37,283 nucleotides of DNA from M2408 sp044348665. Lineage in GTDB: Bacteria; Bacteroidota; Bacteroidia; Flavobacteriales_D; Crocinitomicaceae. Under the pieces are notes generated by a model. It made no database searches. It was not told the DNA's origin and saw only the letters and a program-made list of their open reading frames with translations. A program made the translations under genes and the position numbers. The stretch covers positions 1 through 37,283 of the forward strand of contig JBIKSI010000011.1 in NCBI GenBank assembly GCA_044348665.1. Reading direction: 5' to 3'. This document shows positions 1 through 8,186 of this stretch, in pieces; the stretch's first letter is position 1, and each line of letters begins with the position of its first letter.

Positions 1-267
1 GCAAAACCTATATTTTGTTCCTTTTTCATATTCAAAAGTATGAAAAAATATTGAAAATAAGAAGTTTTTCAGACTTAAGTTATTTACAATCAAGTTGTTA
101 ATAACTAATTTGCCTTGCAACGGTCTTTTTTTTTAAATGCAGAAATTTAAAAGGACTGAAGTTTACAAATTGTCAAGCTGATCGATTAAGCTTTGAGTTT
201 TTAAAAAACGGAAAAGCAAATTTGAATGGCTTGAGTATAATAGAAGAATGAATAATCAAGTAAGGTC
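1..267. other. Intergenic region, no gene seen
   Basis: AT-rich sequence after the stop codon of the minus-strand S9 peptidase gene. The only ATG-initiated frame noticed is 14 codons long, starting near base 138. I see no hairpin with a T-run that would clearly terminate the peptidase transcript. Confidence 0.5.
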
Positions 268-3096
268 TCACAATTTATTTTTCAAATCCAAACCATAATC
301 TTTGCCTTTTTTGATAGCTGGTAAGCCATCAATTAACCATGTTGGCGGAGCTTTATCCAATAAGTAGTAATCAAAAAACTGTCTCATACGAATGGATAAA
401 TCAATGCGATTTGCGTTTTTCATTAAGTTATGATCATCGCCATTGTAATTCAGCATCCAAACTTCCTTGTCCAAACGTTTTAAACCTGTGAATAATTCGA
501 TTCCTTGGTACCATGGAACTGCACCGTCTGCGTCATTATGCATGATTAATAAGGGAGTTTTCACTTTTGGCAAATGAAATAAGGGTGAATTTTCCACATA
601 CAATTCGGGTGCTTCCCAAATGGTTTTTCCAATTCTACTTTGCGTTTTTTCGTATTGAAATTGTCTGTTTAAGCCAGAACCCCAGCGAATTCCACCATAG
701 GCAGAAAACATATTTCCCACTGGAGCACCCGCCATTGCTGCTTTGTATCTTGTAGTCATGGTAATCAATTGAGCAGTTTGATATCCGCCCCAACTTTGAC
801 CTTGTAAACCCATGCGTGTAGAATCAATATACTTAAAATTTCGAAGCAGATAATCAGTACCACTCATGATGCAATCGTAGGCTCCTCGCGCGGGATAACC
901 CGCTTTGTAACGAATATCTGGAATCAAAACTACATATCCCGCAGAGGCGTATTCCGTTGGGTAAATAATTGATGCAGTTGGCTTTGGTGCGTAATGATTG
1001 TGTAATTCATCGCTATACATTTCATAAAAATAAACCAACAGTGGATATTTTTTTGTTGAGTCAAAATCCTCAGGTTTGTACAGCAATCCTTCTAAAGGAA
1101 TTCCTTCGTAACTTTTCCAAGAAAGCAAATCTACACTTGCCCAATTGTATTCATTTTGCTGCGGATTTGTAATCGAAATTTGTTTTATATCACTTTTGAC
1201 TTGAAAACTTGTAATGTATGATTCCGCATAATCTTTTAATGAATATTTTTGAAAATGAATCAAATCAGCATTTTTAGCTTTAGCAAAACCAGAATAAGCA
1301 TGGTTTGAACGATTAATTTCAACGAAATCGATGTGATTTTCATCTTGAATAAGTCTAAAAAAGGCCTCAGATTTATCTTTTTCAAAAAAAGCTTTTACAT
1401 ACACATTTTCATAATCCACATACAAACTATCTGAACTCCAAAATGAAAGTGAGTAACGTATTTTATCTTTTTCAGCTTCTTCCTCAGTGAATGGCGTCAA
1501 TTTTTTATCGACAATGGAATACTTATAAATGGTATATTTGGATTGAATTAATAACTCTTTTTCTCCCCTAAACCATTCAACTCCACCAATTGGGCCAGGA
1601 ATTATAGGCATTCCATTTACGTCTTCCAACCAAGTTGTTTTTGTTCCACAAGTAATACAAGAAATTGACTCATTTTCTAAGTTTTTGAGGTATTGCTCAT
1701 TGTCTTTTTCATTGTAATATACCAAGTATTTCCCAGAAGGAGAAAGTGTTGCACCATAAGCATCTCCCTTTAAAATTAATTTTTTCTCTCCCGTGGAAAT
1801 AGTTACCAGATAAACATCTCTTTTATTCGGATACTCCCAATTATAGTGACTTTCATAAGGTTTTTGATTGTATCCCAAAACATAAGCAGCTTTCTTAGAT
1901 AAATTCGCTCGAATTTCAATACTATCGTTTTCAAGAATGATGAATTGAGTAGAGTTTAAGTCGTAGTAAGCTATCCAAGTTTCCTTTTCATCGCGAGCTA
2001 ATTCAACCAATTGTTGTGCTTGTAAACGATCATCTTTCCAATGCCAAAGATCTAATTTTGCTTTTTCTGATTCAAGTAAACTGTCTTTGGGTGCGGTTTT
2101 TGGCATATCAGCTATTCCGAAAAACACTTTAGAGCCGTCTTCTGAAAAGTAGGGCGTAAAGTGTTTACTAACTGATTTTGTTAAAGCATATTCTCCTAAT
2201 ACCGTTGAAACTAAAATTGATTTTTTATCTGAAATGAAATCAAACAACTCCAATTGGTATATTTTTGCGTCGGCAACTGTGTCTTGCGAACTCAGGAAAA
2301 TCAACTTGTTTCCCGTTTTGTCAAAATTGATTCCTTCAATGGAAATATATTTGCTGTTTAAGGAATAATTTTTTTCAGAGCTTTGATCGAAATCATAAAC
2401 TGAAATTCGAGAACTATCAATTTTATTTTTTTGATGAGAAACGCAAGCTACTTTTTTTCCATCTTCGGAAAGTAAATACGATGTGATATTTTTAAATTCT
2501 GACTTATTTTTTCCATTTGTATCAAAAACACTTAAAAGTTTACCTTCTGATTCAAATTCTTCAGGAGTATTTTTCTTTTTGCGTTTTTTCTTTTTCTTTT
2601 TATCCTTATTTTTATCTGGCGACAGATTGTTTTCGTGAGACAAAAAAGCAAAAGTTGAACCTTCTTTTGAAACAACAAATTCTTTCATTTTCGGAATTTT
2701 GACTAAGGAATCGTTTTCCAAGTAATAAATTCCTAGACTGTCTTTTGGCCATTTGTCTTTTTTTACTTTGTTTAACTCACAATTTCGCAAGGTATCAAAT
2801 CCAGGTGAAATTTTGAACAACAAAACTTTAGAATCAGCAGTAAAACGAGGCATGGAAGCCCTGAAGATAGAATCCTTTTTTCCAGTTTTGTTATTCACTA
2901 AATATACAAAACCATCTCCACGTAAAGGTTTTATCAAGTATGCGCTAAAATTTCCATTGTTCGAAAGTTGTACATCGGATTTCGATTTCCAAAAATTATA
3001 GGCAGTGTGATCAATAATTTTTTTCTGACCAAAAGAAATAGTACTGAATAACAAAATGTTAAGGCAGATTATTAAATTTACTTGGAGATTTTTCAT
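268..3096 (-). CDS. S9 family (prolyl oligopeptidase-type) serine peptidase, secreted
   Basis: A 942-residue exported peptidase expected to cut peptides, often after proline or as a dipeptidyl/acylaminoacyl peptidase; exact specificity cannot be read. Residues 1-23 form a signal peptide ending in SFG. A long N-terminal region that should form the beta-propeller is followed by an alpha/beta hydrolase domain from about residue 670. The catalytic triad is visible: Ser768 in GQSWGG, Asp857 in the NDADGAVP segment, and His889 in DDHNL. Residues around 160-175 form an almost pure lysine/arginine stretch, probably a surface loop of the propeller. The ATG at 3096 gives a normal signal peptide. The gene follows yebC on the same strand, but a strong hairpin terminator lies between them, so it is probably a separate transcript. 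The family call is firm; the substrate is unknown. Confidence 0.93.
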   Translation of the reverse strand: MKNLQVNLIICLNILLFSTISFGQKKIIDHTAYNFWKSKSDVQLSNNGNFSAYLIKPLRGDGFVYLVNNKTGKKDSIFRASMPRFTADSKVLLFKISPGFDTLRNCELNKVKKDKWPKDSLGIYYLENDSLVKIPKMKEFVVSKEGSTFAFLSHENNLSPDKNKDKKKKKKRKKKNTPEEFESEGKLLSVFDTNGKNKSEFKNITSYLLSEDGKKVACVSHQKNKIDSSRISVYDFDQSSEKNYSLNSKYISIEGINFDKTGNKLIFLSSQDTVADAKIYQLELFDFISDKKSILVSTVLGEYALTKSVSKHFTPYFSEDGSKVFFGIADMPKTAPKDSLLESEKAKLDLWHWKDDRLQAQQLVELARDEKETWIAYYDLNSTQFIILENDSIEIRANLSKKAAYVLGYNQKPYESHYNWEYPNKRDVYLVTISTGEKKLILKGDAYGATLSPSGKYLVYYNEKDNEQYLKNLENESISCITCGTKTTWLEDVNGMPIIPGPIGGVEWFRGEKELLIQSKYTIYKYSIVDKKLTPFTEEEAEKDKIRYSLSFWSSDSLYVDYENVYVKAFFEKDKSEAFFRLIQDENHIDFVEINRSNHAYSGFAKAKNADLIHFQKYSLKDYAESYITSFQVKSDIKQISITNPQQNEYNWASVDLLSWKSYEGIPLEGLLYKPEDFDSTKKYPLLVYFYEMYSDELHNHYAPKPTASIIYPTEYASAGYVVLIPDIRYKAGYPARGAYDCIMSGTDYLLRNFKYIDSTRMGLQGQSWGGYQTAQLITMTTRYKAAMAGAPVGNMFSAYGGIRWGSGLNRQFQYEKTQSRIGKTIWEAPELYVENSPLFHLPKVKTPLLIMHNDADGAVPWYQGIELFTGLKRLDKEVWMLNYNGDDHNLMKNANRIDLSIRMRQFFDYYLLDKAPPTWLIDGLPAIKKGKDYGLDLKNKL

Positions 3097-3098
3097 GT

Positions 3099-3129
3099 CA
3101 AATTTATTGGTATAAAAAAAGGTGGCGAA
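3099..3129 (-). promoter_or_regulatory. Possible promoter of the S9 peptidase gene, overlapping a terminator
   Basis: On the minus strand TAAATTTG (3106-3099) matches the Bacteroidota -7 box TAnnTTTG. TTCG (3129-3126), 19 bases upstream, is one mismatch from the TTTG -33 box and is the loop of the yebC terminator. The -7 box ends only two bases before the ATG at 3096, which is too close for an ordinary leader, so confidence is low. Confidence 0.25.
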
Positions 3130-3135
3130 CCACCT
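3114..3135 (-). terminator. Rho-independent terminator of yebC
   Basis: Read on the minus strand: stem AGGTGG, loop TTCG, stem CCACCT, then seven T. A six-bp GC-rich stem capped by the very stable UUCG tetraloop and followed by a U-run is a textbook intrinsic terminator. It lies 31 bases after the yebC stop codon and just before the S9 peptidase gene. Confidence 0.8.
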
Positions 3136-3165
3136 AGTTTTTTGTTTTAAAAGTTTCTGTTTGTA

Positions 3166-3876
3166 TTATGCAATGTTTGTAAATACTTGTTGCACATCAT
3201 CATCGTCCTCAATTTTATCTAATAATTTTTCAATTTCAGCCATTTGCTCTTCTGAAAGTTCAATTGGTGAAGTCGGAAAACGTTGTAAACTCGATTTGCT
3301 AACTTCCAAGTTTAACTCTTCAATTGCTTGAGCTAAAGTACCAAAAGAAGTGTATTCGCCGTAAACAACAATTTTGTCCTCTTCAATTTCTATTTCGTCG
3401 CAACCAGCGTCAATTAAATTCAATTCTAGTTCTTCCGGGTCTAATTCAGGTGTTTTTACTAATTCAAACACAGATTTTCTACTAAACATAAATTCCAATT
3501 GTCCATTTGGAACAACCTCACCGCCAGCTTTTTTAAAGTATGATTTAATATTTGCAACGGTTCTCGTTGAATTATCAGTTGCAGATTCAACAAAAACTAA
3601 AACACCATAAGGAGCTTTTCCTTCGTAATTCACCTCAGCAAAACTTGCTAAATCTTTTTGTGAAGCACGTTTAATCGCATTTTCAATATTGTCTTTAGGC
3701 ATATTTTCAGCCTTTGCATTTTGGATTGCTGTACGTAATTTTGCGTTCATTGCAGGGTCATCTCCACCTTCTTTTGCCGCCATTGTAATCGCTTTTCCAA
3801 GTTTTGGAAACAATTTCGACATTTTATCCCAACGTTTCTCTTTTGCTGCTCTACGGTATTCAAACGCTCTTCCCAT
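3166..3876 (-). CDS. yebC: YebC/PmpR family protein (transcriptional regulator or translation factor)
   Basis: A 236-residue cytoplasmic protein of the YebC/PmpR family. Members bind DNA as regulators or, in more recent work on the family, help ribosomes through difficult sequences. The family signature is clear: MGRAFEYRRAAKEKRWDKM at the N-terminus, then a KLGKAI/AAKEGG segment, KAENMPKDNIENAI near residue 60, and NYEGKAPYGVLVFVE near residue 85. Length fits the family. The C-terminus ends in an acidic run (KIEDDDDVQQV). The ATG at 3876 matches the conserved N-terminus. The gene is divergent from the tlyA-like gene and ends at the terminator at 3114-3135. Confidence 0.93.
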   Translation of the reverse strand: MGRAFEYRRAAKEKRWDKMSKLFPKLGKAITMAAKEGGDDPAMNAKLRTAIQNAKAENMPKDNIENAIKRASQKDLASFAEVNYEGKAPYGVLVFVESATDNSTRTVANIKSYFKKAGGEVVPNGQLEFMFSRKSVFELVKTPELDPEELELNLIDAGCDEIEIEEDKIVVYGEYTSFGTLAQAIEELNLEVSKSSLQRFPTSPIELSEEQMAEIEKLLDKIEDDDDVQQVFTNIA

Positions 3877-3924
3877 AATTCAATATTATTATCCTTTAAA
3901 TTTTTTAGTTTTATTTTCTAGACA

Positions 3925-3932
3925 CAAAGTTA
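3925..3932 (-). promoter_or_regulatory. Candidate -7 box for yebC
   Basis: TAACTTTG on the minus strand fits TAnnTTTG and lies about 49 bases upstream of the yebC ATG. No well-spaced TTTG -33 box is evident. Confidence 0.3.
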
Positions 3933-4075
3933 AATTAATTTTCAAATTTGAATGAAATTTTTGCGAAAGAAATTTGTTCCGATATTTATGACAGCAATTC
4001 AAAAGTTTAAATTTTTCACTTTTTGACATTTCTCCCGCAAAGAAAAAAAGGCTATACTAGATTTAATCAAAATAA

Positions 4076-4840
4076 ATTAAGAAATTTGTACAAAAAAATT
4101 TAGAAATAATCGAAGAGCGTTTAGATAAAATATTACTTCAACGAGGATTAGTTTCATCGCGAGTAAGGGCAGAAAAAATCATTGAGGAAACGGGAGTTTT
4201 GGTCAATGGAAAGTTAATTCAAAAGGCAGGTAAGAAGTTTCCGCTTGATGTAAAATTGGTGATGACTCAAGAAGAAATTCCGTGGGTTTCTCGTGGTGCT
4301 TTAAAATTGTTAAAAGCCAAAGAAACGTGGGATTTAGATTTTGAAAATAAAACGGTTTTAGACATTGGTGCCTCAACGGGAGGTTTTACAGAGATTGCAC
4401 TACATTTTTTAGCAAAAAAAGTATACTGCGTCGATGTTGGAAGGGATCAACTTCATGCAAAAATTAAATCCGATACTCGTGTTGTAAACCTTGAAAAAAC
4501 GCATGTTCGTGAACTAAATTCAGGACTTATTCCAGAAAAAGTTGACCTTTGTGTAATTGATGTTTCCTTCATTTCCTTGGAGAAAATTTTTCCATTTATC
4601 CATCCGTTTTTAGAAAAAGGAGCAACAATAATTGCTTTGATAAAACCTCAGTTTGAAGTTGGAAAAGAAAATGTTTCTAAAGGAGGAATTGTGAAAAATA
4701 AGTCTTTGTATCCAGAAGTCATTGAGAAAATAATTTCGGAAGGCAAAAAGAGTAATTTTAGCTATAAAAATCACATTGAATCACCCATTCTTGGAGGTGA
4801 TGGGAACCTAGAGTTTCTTATTTATTTCGTGAAAGAATAA
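4076..4840 (+). CDS. tlyA: TlyA family RNA methyltransferase / hemolysin-like protein, unusual start
   Basis: TlyA-type protein: an N-terminal S4 RNA-binding domain joined to an FtsJ-like SAM-dependent methyltransferase. Characterised relatives 2'-O-methylate rRNA. The S4 domain reads ERLDKILLQRGLVSSRVRA and continues to VNGKLI. The methyltransferase shows the SAM motif LDIGASTGGFTE, followed by VYCVDVGRDQL, then CVIDVSFISL and ALIKPQFEVGK. The first ordinary start codon in this frame is TTG at 4199, inside the S4 domain, and would remove most of it. The frame is open from a TAA at 4073 and offers only ATT (4076), ATA (4106) or ATC (4109) before the S4 domain. I give ATT 4076 (254 residues) because AUU is a documented start in other bacterial genes. 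A one-base error in the A-run at 4092-4098 could instead hide a TTG start at 4086. Family call strong, start unsure. Confidence 0.85.
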   Translation: MKKFVQKNLEIIEERLDKILLQRGLVSSRVRAEKIIEETGVLVNGKLIQKAGKKFPLDVKLVMTQEEIPWVSRGALKLLKAKETWDLDFENKTVLDIGASTGGFTEIALHFLAKKVYCVDVGRDQLHAKIKSDTRVVNLEKTHVRELNSGLIPEKVDLCVIDVSFISLEKIFPFIHPFLEKGATIIALIKPQFEVGKENVSKGGIVKNKSLYPEVIEKIISEGKKSNFSYKNHIESPILGGDGNLEFLIYFVKE

Positions 4841-4890
4841 AATGTGTGTCAATTTCCAAGATTTTTTTTAATTTCGTAAAAAAGAAACAC

Positions 4891-5631
4891 GTGAATAAAC
4901 TAATATTTTTTGTAAGTGCCTCAATTCTGTTGCTCAATTCTTGTTCTTCTGGTAAGACAAAGCAGGATGAAATTATTGAAACCAAAAGCATTGAATACCC
5001 AAAAGAGTTGGAGTCGGTTTTAGAAAACTTTAAGCAAGAAAAATTTGACCTGGAATTCAATTTGAAGTTTTTTGAGGATAGCACCAAAAACAACACGCTT
5101 AATGTGCTTAAAATTGATGAAGTAAAATTTCTAAATTCTCAAGTAAGTAAAGACAATTCTACAGAAACAAATTCTTATTATCTTAACGATTATTATTCTA
5201 TTGAACAAGCTAAATTGGACAAGAAGTATGAAGAATACCTTTCGAAATTAGATATTGGGATGATGAAGGAAGCCAATTGTTATGCACTTTCAAAACTTGA
5301 GTTTGGTGATTCTCTTGCCTTGTTGATTTGGAAAATTGATTTTAGTTCCTACGAAGCTTGCCCTTACTATACCGGAACACACATTCTTGGAACCATTGTC
5401 GCTGATGGAAAGGTGATTCAAACGATGCAAATTGCAAGTCAAGAAAGCGCAGCTGATGCACCAATGGCTTCAAGTTCGACGCAGTTTGTGAAGATTTTTA
5501 AAACTGGAAAAATTGCTGCCAAGTATGAAAACATTGTTGACGAAGAAGAAAGTATCGTAGAACACACTAAAGAAAGTAAAGATTTTCAAATCACTAAAAA
5601 GGGCTTTAAGCTTATTTCTTCCAAAAAATAA
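4891..5631 (+). CDS. Hypothetical lipoprotein
   Basis: About 246 residues from a GTG start at 4891 (MNKLIFFVSASILLLNSCSSG). That start gives a short basic N-terminus, a hydrophobic stretch and a lipobox ending in LLNSC, so a lipid-anchored periplasmic or outer-membrane protein is likely. An upstream GTG at 4846 is in frame but would add 15 residues before the signal and lies six bases after the tlyA-like stop. The mature part is mixed alpha/beta-like with a region around ANCYALSKLEFGDSLALLIWKIDFSSYEACPYYTGTH split by two cysteines. I recognise no family. It follows the tlyA-like gene by about 50 bases and may be cotranscribed with it. Confidence 0.72.
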   Translation: MNKLIFFVSASILLLNSCSSGKTKQDEIIETKSIEYPKELESVLENFKQEKFDLEFNLKFFEDSTKNNTLNVLKIDEVKFLNSQVSKDNSTETNSYYLNDYYSIEQAKLDKKYEEYLSKLDIGMMKEANCYALSKLEFGDSLALLIWKIDFSSYEACPYYTGTHILGTIVADGKVIQTMQIASQESAADAPMASSSTQFVKIFKTGKIAAKYENIVDEEESIVEHTKESKDFQITKKGFKLISSKK

Positions 5632-5643
5632 ACTTTAAAATTT

Positions 5644-5672
5644 TTTGCTTGTTTCATTATTGCGTATTTTTG
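5644..5672 (+). promoter_or_regulatory. Candidate promoter for sufS, giving a very short or absent leader
   Basis: TTTG at 5644-5647 and TATTTTTG at 5665-5672, separated by 17 bases, match the Bacteroidota promoter. Only seven bases separate the -7 box from the ATG at 5680, so transcription would start at or next to the start codon. Confidence 0.4.
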
Positions 5673-5679
5673 CACTGTT

Positions 5680-6915
5680 ATGGAACAAAACACAAAAAGA
5701 AAATTTAGTATTCGAGAAATTCGTGAGGATTTCCCTGCTTTACGTCAATTAATATACGGAAAAAATTTAATTTATTTCGATAACGGAGCAACTTCACAGA
5801 AACCACAATCCGTGTTGGATGCAATCAATCGTTATTATTCGAAAGACAATGCGAATATTCACCGCGGAGTGCACCATTTGAGTCAAAAGGCAACTTCTGA
5901 TTACGAGGCATCGCGCAAAACAATTGCAAATTACATCAATGCTAATTCAACGGATGAAATCATCTTTACAAAAGGCACAACGGATGGAATCAATTTAGTT
6001 GCATATTCCTATGGAGAATTGTTATCGGAAGGTGATGAAATAATAATTTCAGCGATGGAACACCATTCAAACATTGTTCCGTGGCAGATGCTTTGTCAAC
6101 GAAAAAAATGTGTATTGAAAGTCATTCCAATTTCCTTGACTGGTGATTTATTAATGGATGAATACGAAAAATTACTTTCTTCGAAAACGAAATTAGTTGC
6201 AGTTACGCACATTTCAAACACCTTAGGAACAATAAATCCTGTAAAAGAAATTATTGCAAAAGCGCATGCTGTGGGAGCAAAAGTTTTAATTGATGGTGCA
6301 CAAAGTATTCAACATAAAAAGATTGACGTTAAAGATTTAGATTGTGATTTCTTTGTTTTTTCTAGCCACAAGGTCTTTGGTCCAACAGGAATCGGTGTAC
6401 TTTACGGAAAGGAAAACTTATTAGAAAAAATGCCTCCTTACCAAGGTGGTGGCGATATGATTAAAAAAGTGACTTTTGAAAAAACCACTTACAACGAACT
6501 TCCATTTAAATTTGAGGCAGGAACGCCCCATATCGCGGGTGGAATTTGCTTGGGCAAAGCCTTAGAATATGTTTCACAATTTAACATTGAAGACATCGAA
6601 AAACATGAAATGATGTTGGCAGATTACGCTCAAGATTTACTTTCCACTTTCGAAGGGATGAAAATTATAGGTGAGTCTCGCAAAAAAACAAGCGTTGTTT
6701 CTTTCGTTGTTGACGGCATTCATCCTTTTGATTTAGGCACTTTACTAGATAAACAAGGAATTGCCGTGAGAACAGGACATCATTGCACACAGCCTCTGAT
6801 GGATTTTTTCAAAATTCCAGGAACAGTAAGGGCATCATTTGCTTTTTATAATACCAAAGAAGAAATTGATACGTTTATTGCTGCAGTAGACAAAGGGATT
6901 ACCATGTTAAAATAG
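5680..6915 (+). CDS. sufS: Cysteine desulfurase, SufS type
   Basis: PLP-dependent cysteine desulfurase of 411 residues, which takes sulfur from L-cysteine as a persulfide and hands it to SufE for Fe-S cluster assembly in the cytoplasm. The PLP lysine is Lys231 in SSHKVFGPTG. The active-site cysteine is Cys369 in RTGHHCTQP, the short-loop form typical of SufS (group II) rather than IscS. Other family marks are the YFDNGATSQKP and HRGVHHLSQ segments and EHHSNIVPW. The ATG at 5680 fits the family N-terminus. sufE follows after 88 bases, consistent with a two-gene unit although a repeat element lies between them. No sufBCD genes are in the window. Confidence 0.96.
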   Translation: MEQNTKRKFSIREIREDFPALRQLIYGKNLIYFDNGATSQKPQSVLDAINRYYSKDNANIHRGVHHLSQKATSDYEASRKTIANYINANSTDEIIFTKGTTDGINLVAYSYGELLSEGDEIIISAMEHHSNIVPWQMLCQRKKCVLKVIPISLTGDLLMDEYEKLLSSKTKLVAVTHISNTLGTINPVKEIIAKAHAVGAKVLIDGAQSIQHKKIDVKDLDCDFFVFSSHKVFGPTGIGVLYGKENLLEKMPPYQGGGDMIKKVTFEKTTYNELPFKFEAGTPHIAGGICLGKALEYVSQFNIEDIEKHEMMLADYAQDLLSTFEGMKIIGESRKKTSVVSFVVDGIHPFDLGTLLDKQGIAVRTGHHCTQPLMDFFKIPGTVRASFAFYNTKEEIDTFIAAVDKGITMLK

Positions 6916-6930
6916 AAAAATAGACCTTAA

Positions 6931-6994
6931 GATGTTATGATATTAAGATGTTAAGAAATATCCTAATATCCTAAAATCCTAAAGTCCTAACATC
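6931..6994. repeat. Heptad-based inverted repeat between sufS and sufE
   Basis: Arms 6931-6956 and 6969-6994 are complementary at 20 of 26 positions, with the outer seven bases perfect (GATGTTA/TAACATC). Mismatches recur about every seven or eight bases because the arms are built of heptads such as TTAAGAT and ATCCTAA. The 14-mer TTAAGATGTTAAGA and the 13-mer CCTAAAATCCTAA recur in the element at 14161-14226, so both belong to one dispersed family. The transcript could fold into a long, weak hairpin between sufS and sufE. Confidence 0.7.
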
Positions 6995-7003
6995 ACAAAA
7001 AGA

Positions 7004-7417
7004 ATGACTTTAGAAGAAAAACAAAGCGCAATCGTTGAAGATTTTTCCTTATTTGACGATTGGATGGAAAAATATGAATACATCATTGAATTAGGAAAAG
7101 ATTTACCAAAAATTGCTGAAAATAAAAAAACTGAAGATAGAATCATTGAAGGTTGTCAATCGAAAGTGTGGCTAGATTCTGAATTTATTGATGGAAAAAT
7201 GAATTTTTCAGCTGATTCTGATGCGATTATCACCAAAGGAATTATTGGCTTATTAATCCAGGTTTTAAATAATGAAAGTCCTGAAGAAATTGCTAAGGCA
7301 GATCTACATTTTATCAACGAAATTGGATTACATGAACATTTATCACCAACAAGATCAAATGGTTTGGCAAGCATGGTGAAAAAAATGAAAATGGAAGCCT
7401 TGAAGAATTGTAGTTAG
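7004..7417 (+). CDS. sufE: SufE family Fe-S assembly sulfur acceptor
   Basis: A 137-residue SufE. It accepts the persulfide sulfur from SufS and passes it to the SufBCD scaffold. The acceptor cysteine is Cys51 in IIEGCQSKVW, the family signature. The rest fits: a helical N-terminus with DDWMEKYEYIIELGKDLP, the SDSDAIITKGIIGLL segment and a C-terminal helix ending SMVKKMK. Full length and starts at ATG 7004. Its position directly after sufS supports the pairing. Confidence 0.95.
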   Translation: MTLEEKQSAIVEDFSLFDDWMEKYEYIIELGKDLPKIAENKKTEDRIIEGCQSKVWLDSEFIDGKMNFSADSDAIITKGIIGLLIQVLNNESPEEIAKADLHFINEIGLHEHLSPTRSNGLASMVKKMKMEALKNCS

Positions 7418-7573
7418 TTTAAATTTATCAAAAAACACAGTCCATTTTCTAAATTTTAAAATTATACTTTAAAAATAAGCATTTTTAACTATTATATCTC
7501 TCTTAAAAGCAAAGCTAATTAACTTGAGTCTTTAAATTTTCAATAATTCAAAAAAATTAGCTATCCTTGTAAC

Positions 7574-8149
7574 ATGAATTTCTTAGGACACCTTTTTTTT
7601 TCTGCTAACAACACAGAATTAATGCTGAACAATCTTTTTGGCGATTTTGTAAAGGGGAAAGATATTTCAAGATTTCCGAATGAAATTCAGCAGGGCATCA
7701 CGCTTCATCGAAAAATTGACAATTTTATTGATAGACACCCTTTAGTTTTGGAATTATCGCATAAATTATTTGCAGATTTGCCAAAAGTTTCTGCTATTGC
7801 CATCGATTTATTTTTTGATCACTTACTAGCAAAAAATTGGAAAAAATTTCATTCCAGTGATTTAAATATTTTTTTAGGAAATTTTTATCAGTCAGTAAAC
7901 TTAAAATCAGCGTATTATTCGGATGAATTTCGTTTCATGATTGCTAAAATGATAGAAGTAAATTGGATTTCCTATTACCCAAGTATAGAAGGGCTTGACA
8001 GGGCTTGTAATGGGGTTTCTAGTCGCATTTCTTTTCCCAATGAATTAAAAAATGGAAAACAGGTTTTTCTGAAATTTGAAAAAGAAATCGAGGCCGTTTT
8101 TTACCCTTTTATGGAGGACGCTAAGCGTAATTTTGACATCTTGTATTGA
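7574..8149 (+). CDS. Acyl carrier protein phosphodiesterase-like protein (AcpH family)
   Basis: A 191-residue protein of the ACP phosphodiesterase (DUF479, PF04336) family. Studied members remove the phosphopantetheine arm from acyl carrier protein and share the HD-like helical metal-binding fold. Evidence is the family-typical start MNFLGHLFFSAN, then LFGDFVKGKD, a GITLHRKIDNFIDRHP metal-site segment and a DLFFDHLLAKNW segment, all rich in histidine and aspartate. Length matches the family. The ATG at 7574 has a TATCCTTG (7562-7569) just upstream that resembles a -7 box. An MltF-like gene follows after about 37 bases. The family is clear; whether this copy acts on ACP is not shown. Confidence 0.88.
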   Translation: MNFLGHLFFSANNTELMLNNLFGDFVKGKDISRFPNEIQQGITLHRKIDNFIDRHPLVLELSHKLFADLPKVSAIAIDLFFDHLLAKNWKKFHSSDLNIFLGNFYQSVNLKSAYYSDEFRFMIAKMIEVNWISYYPSIEGLDRACNGVSSRISFPNELKNGKQVFLKFEKEIEAVFYPFMEDAKRNFDILY

Positions 8150-8186
8150 TTTTTTTTGTAACTTGCTTAAAATTTTGAGTACTATT

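Noticed and set aside
4846..4890. Longer N-terminus of the lipoprotein from GTG 4846
   Set aside because: It would place 15 polar/basic residues before the lipoprotein signal; GTG 4891 gives a normal signal and lipobox.
8076..8186. Start of the MltF-like gene at TTG 8076
   Set aside because: It would overlap the upstream AcpH-like gene by 74 bases and add an odd cysteine-containing tail before the signal segment.
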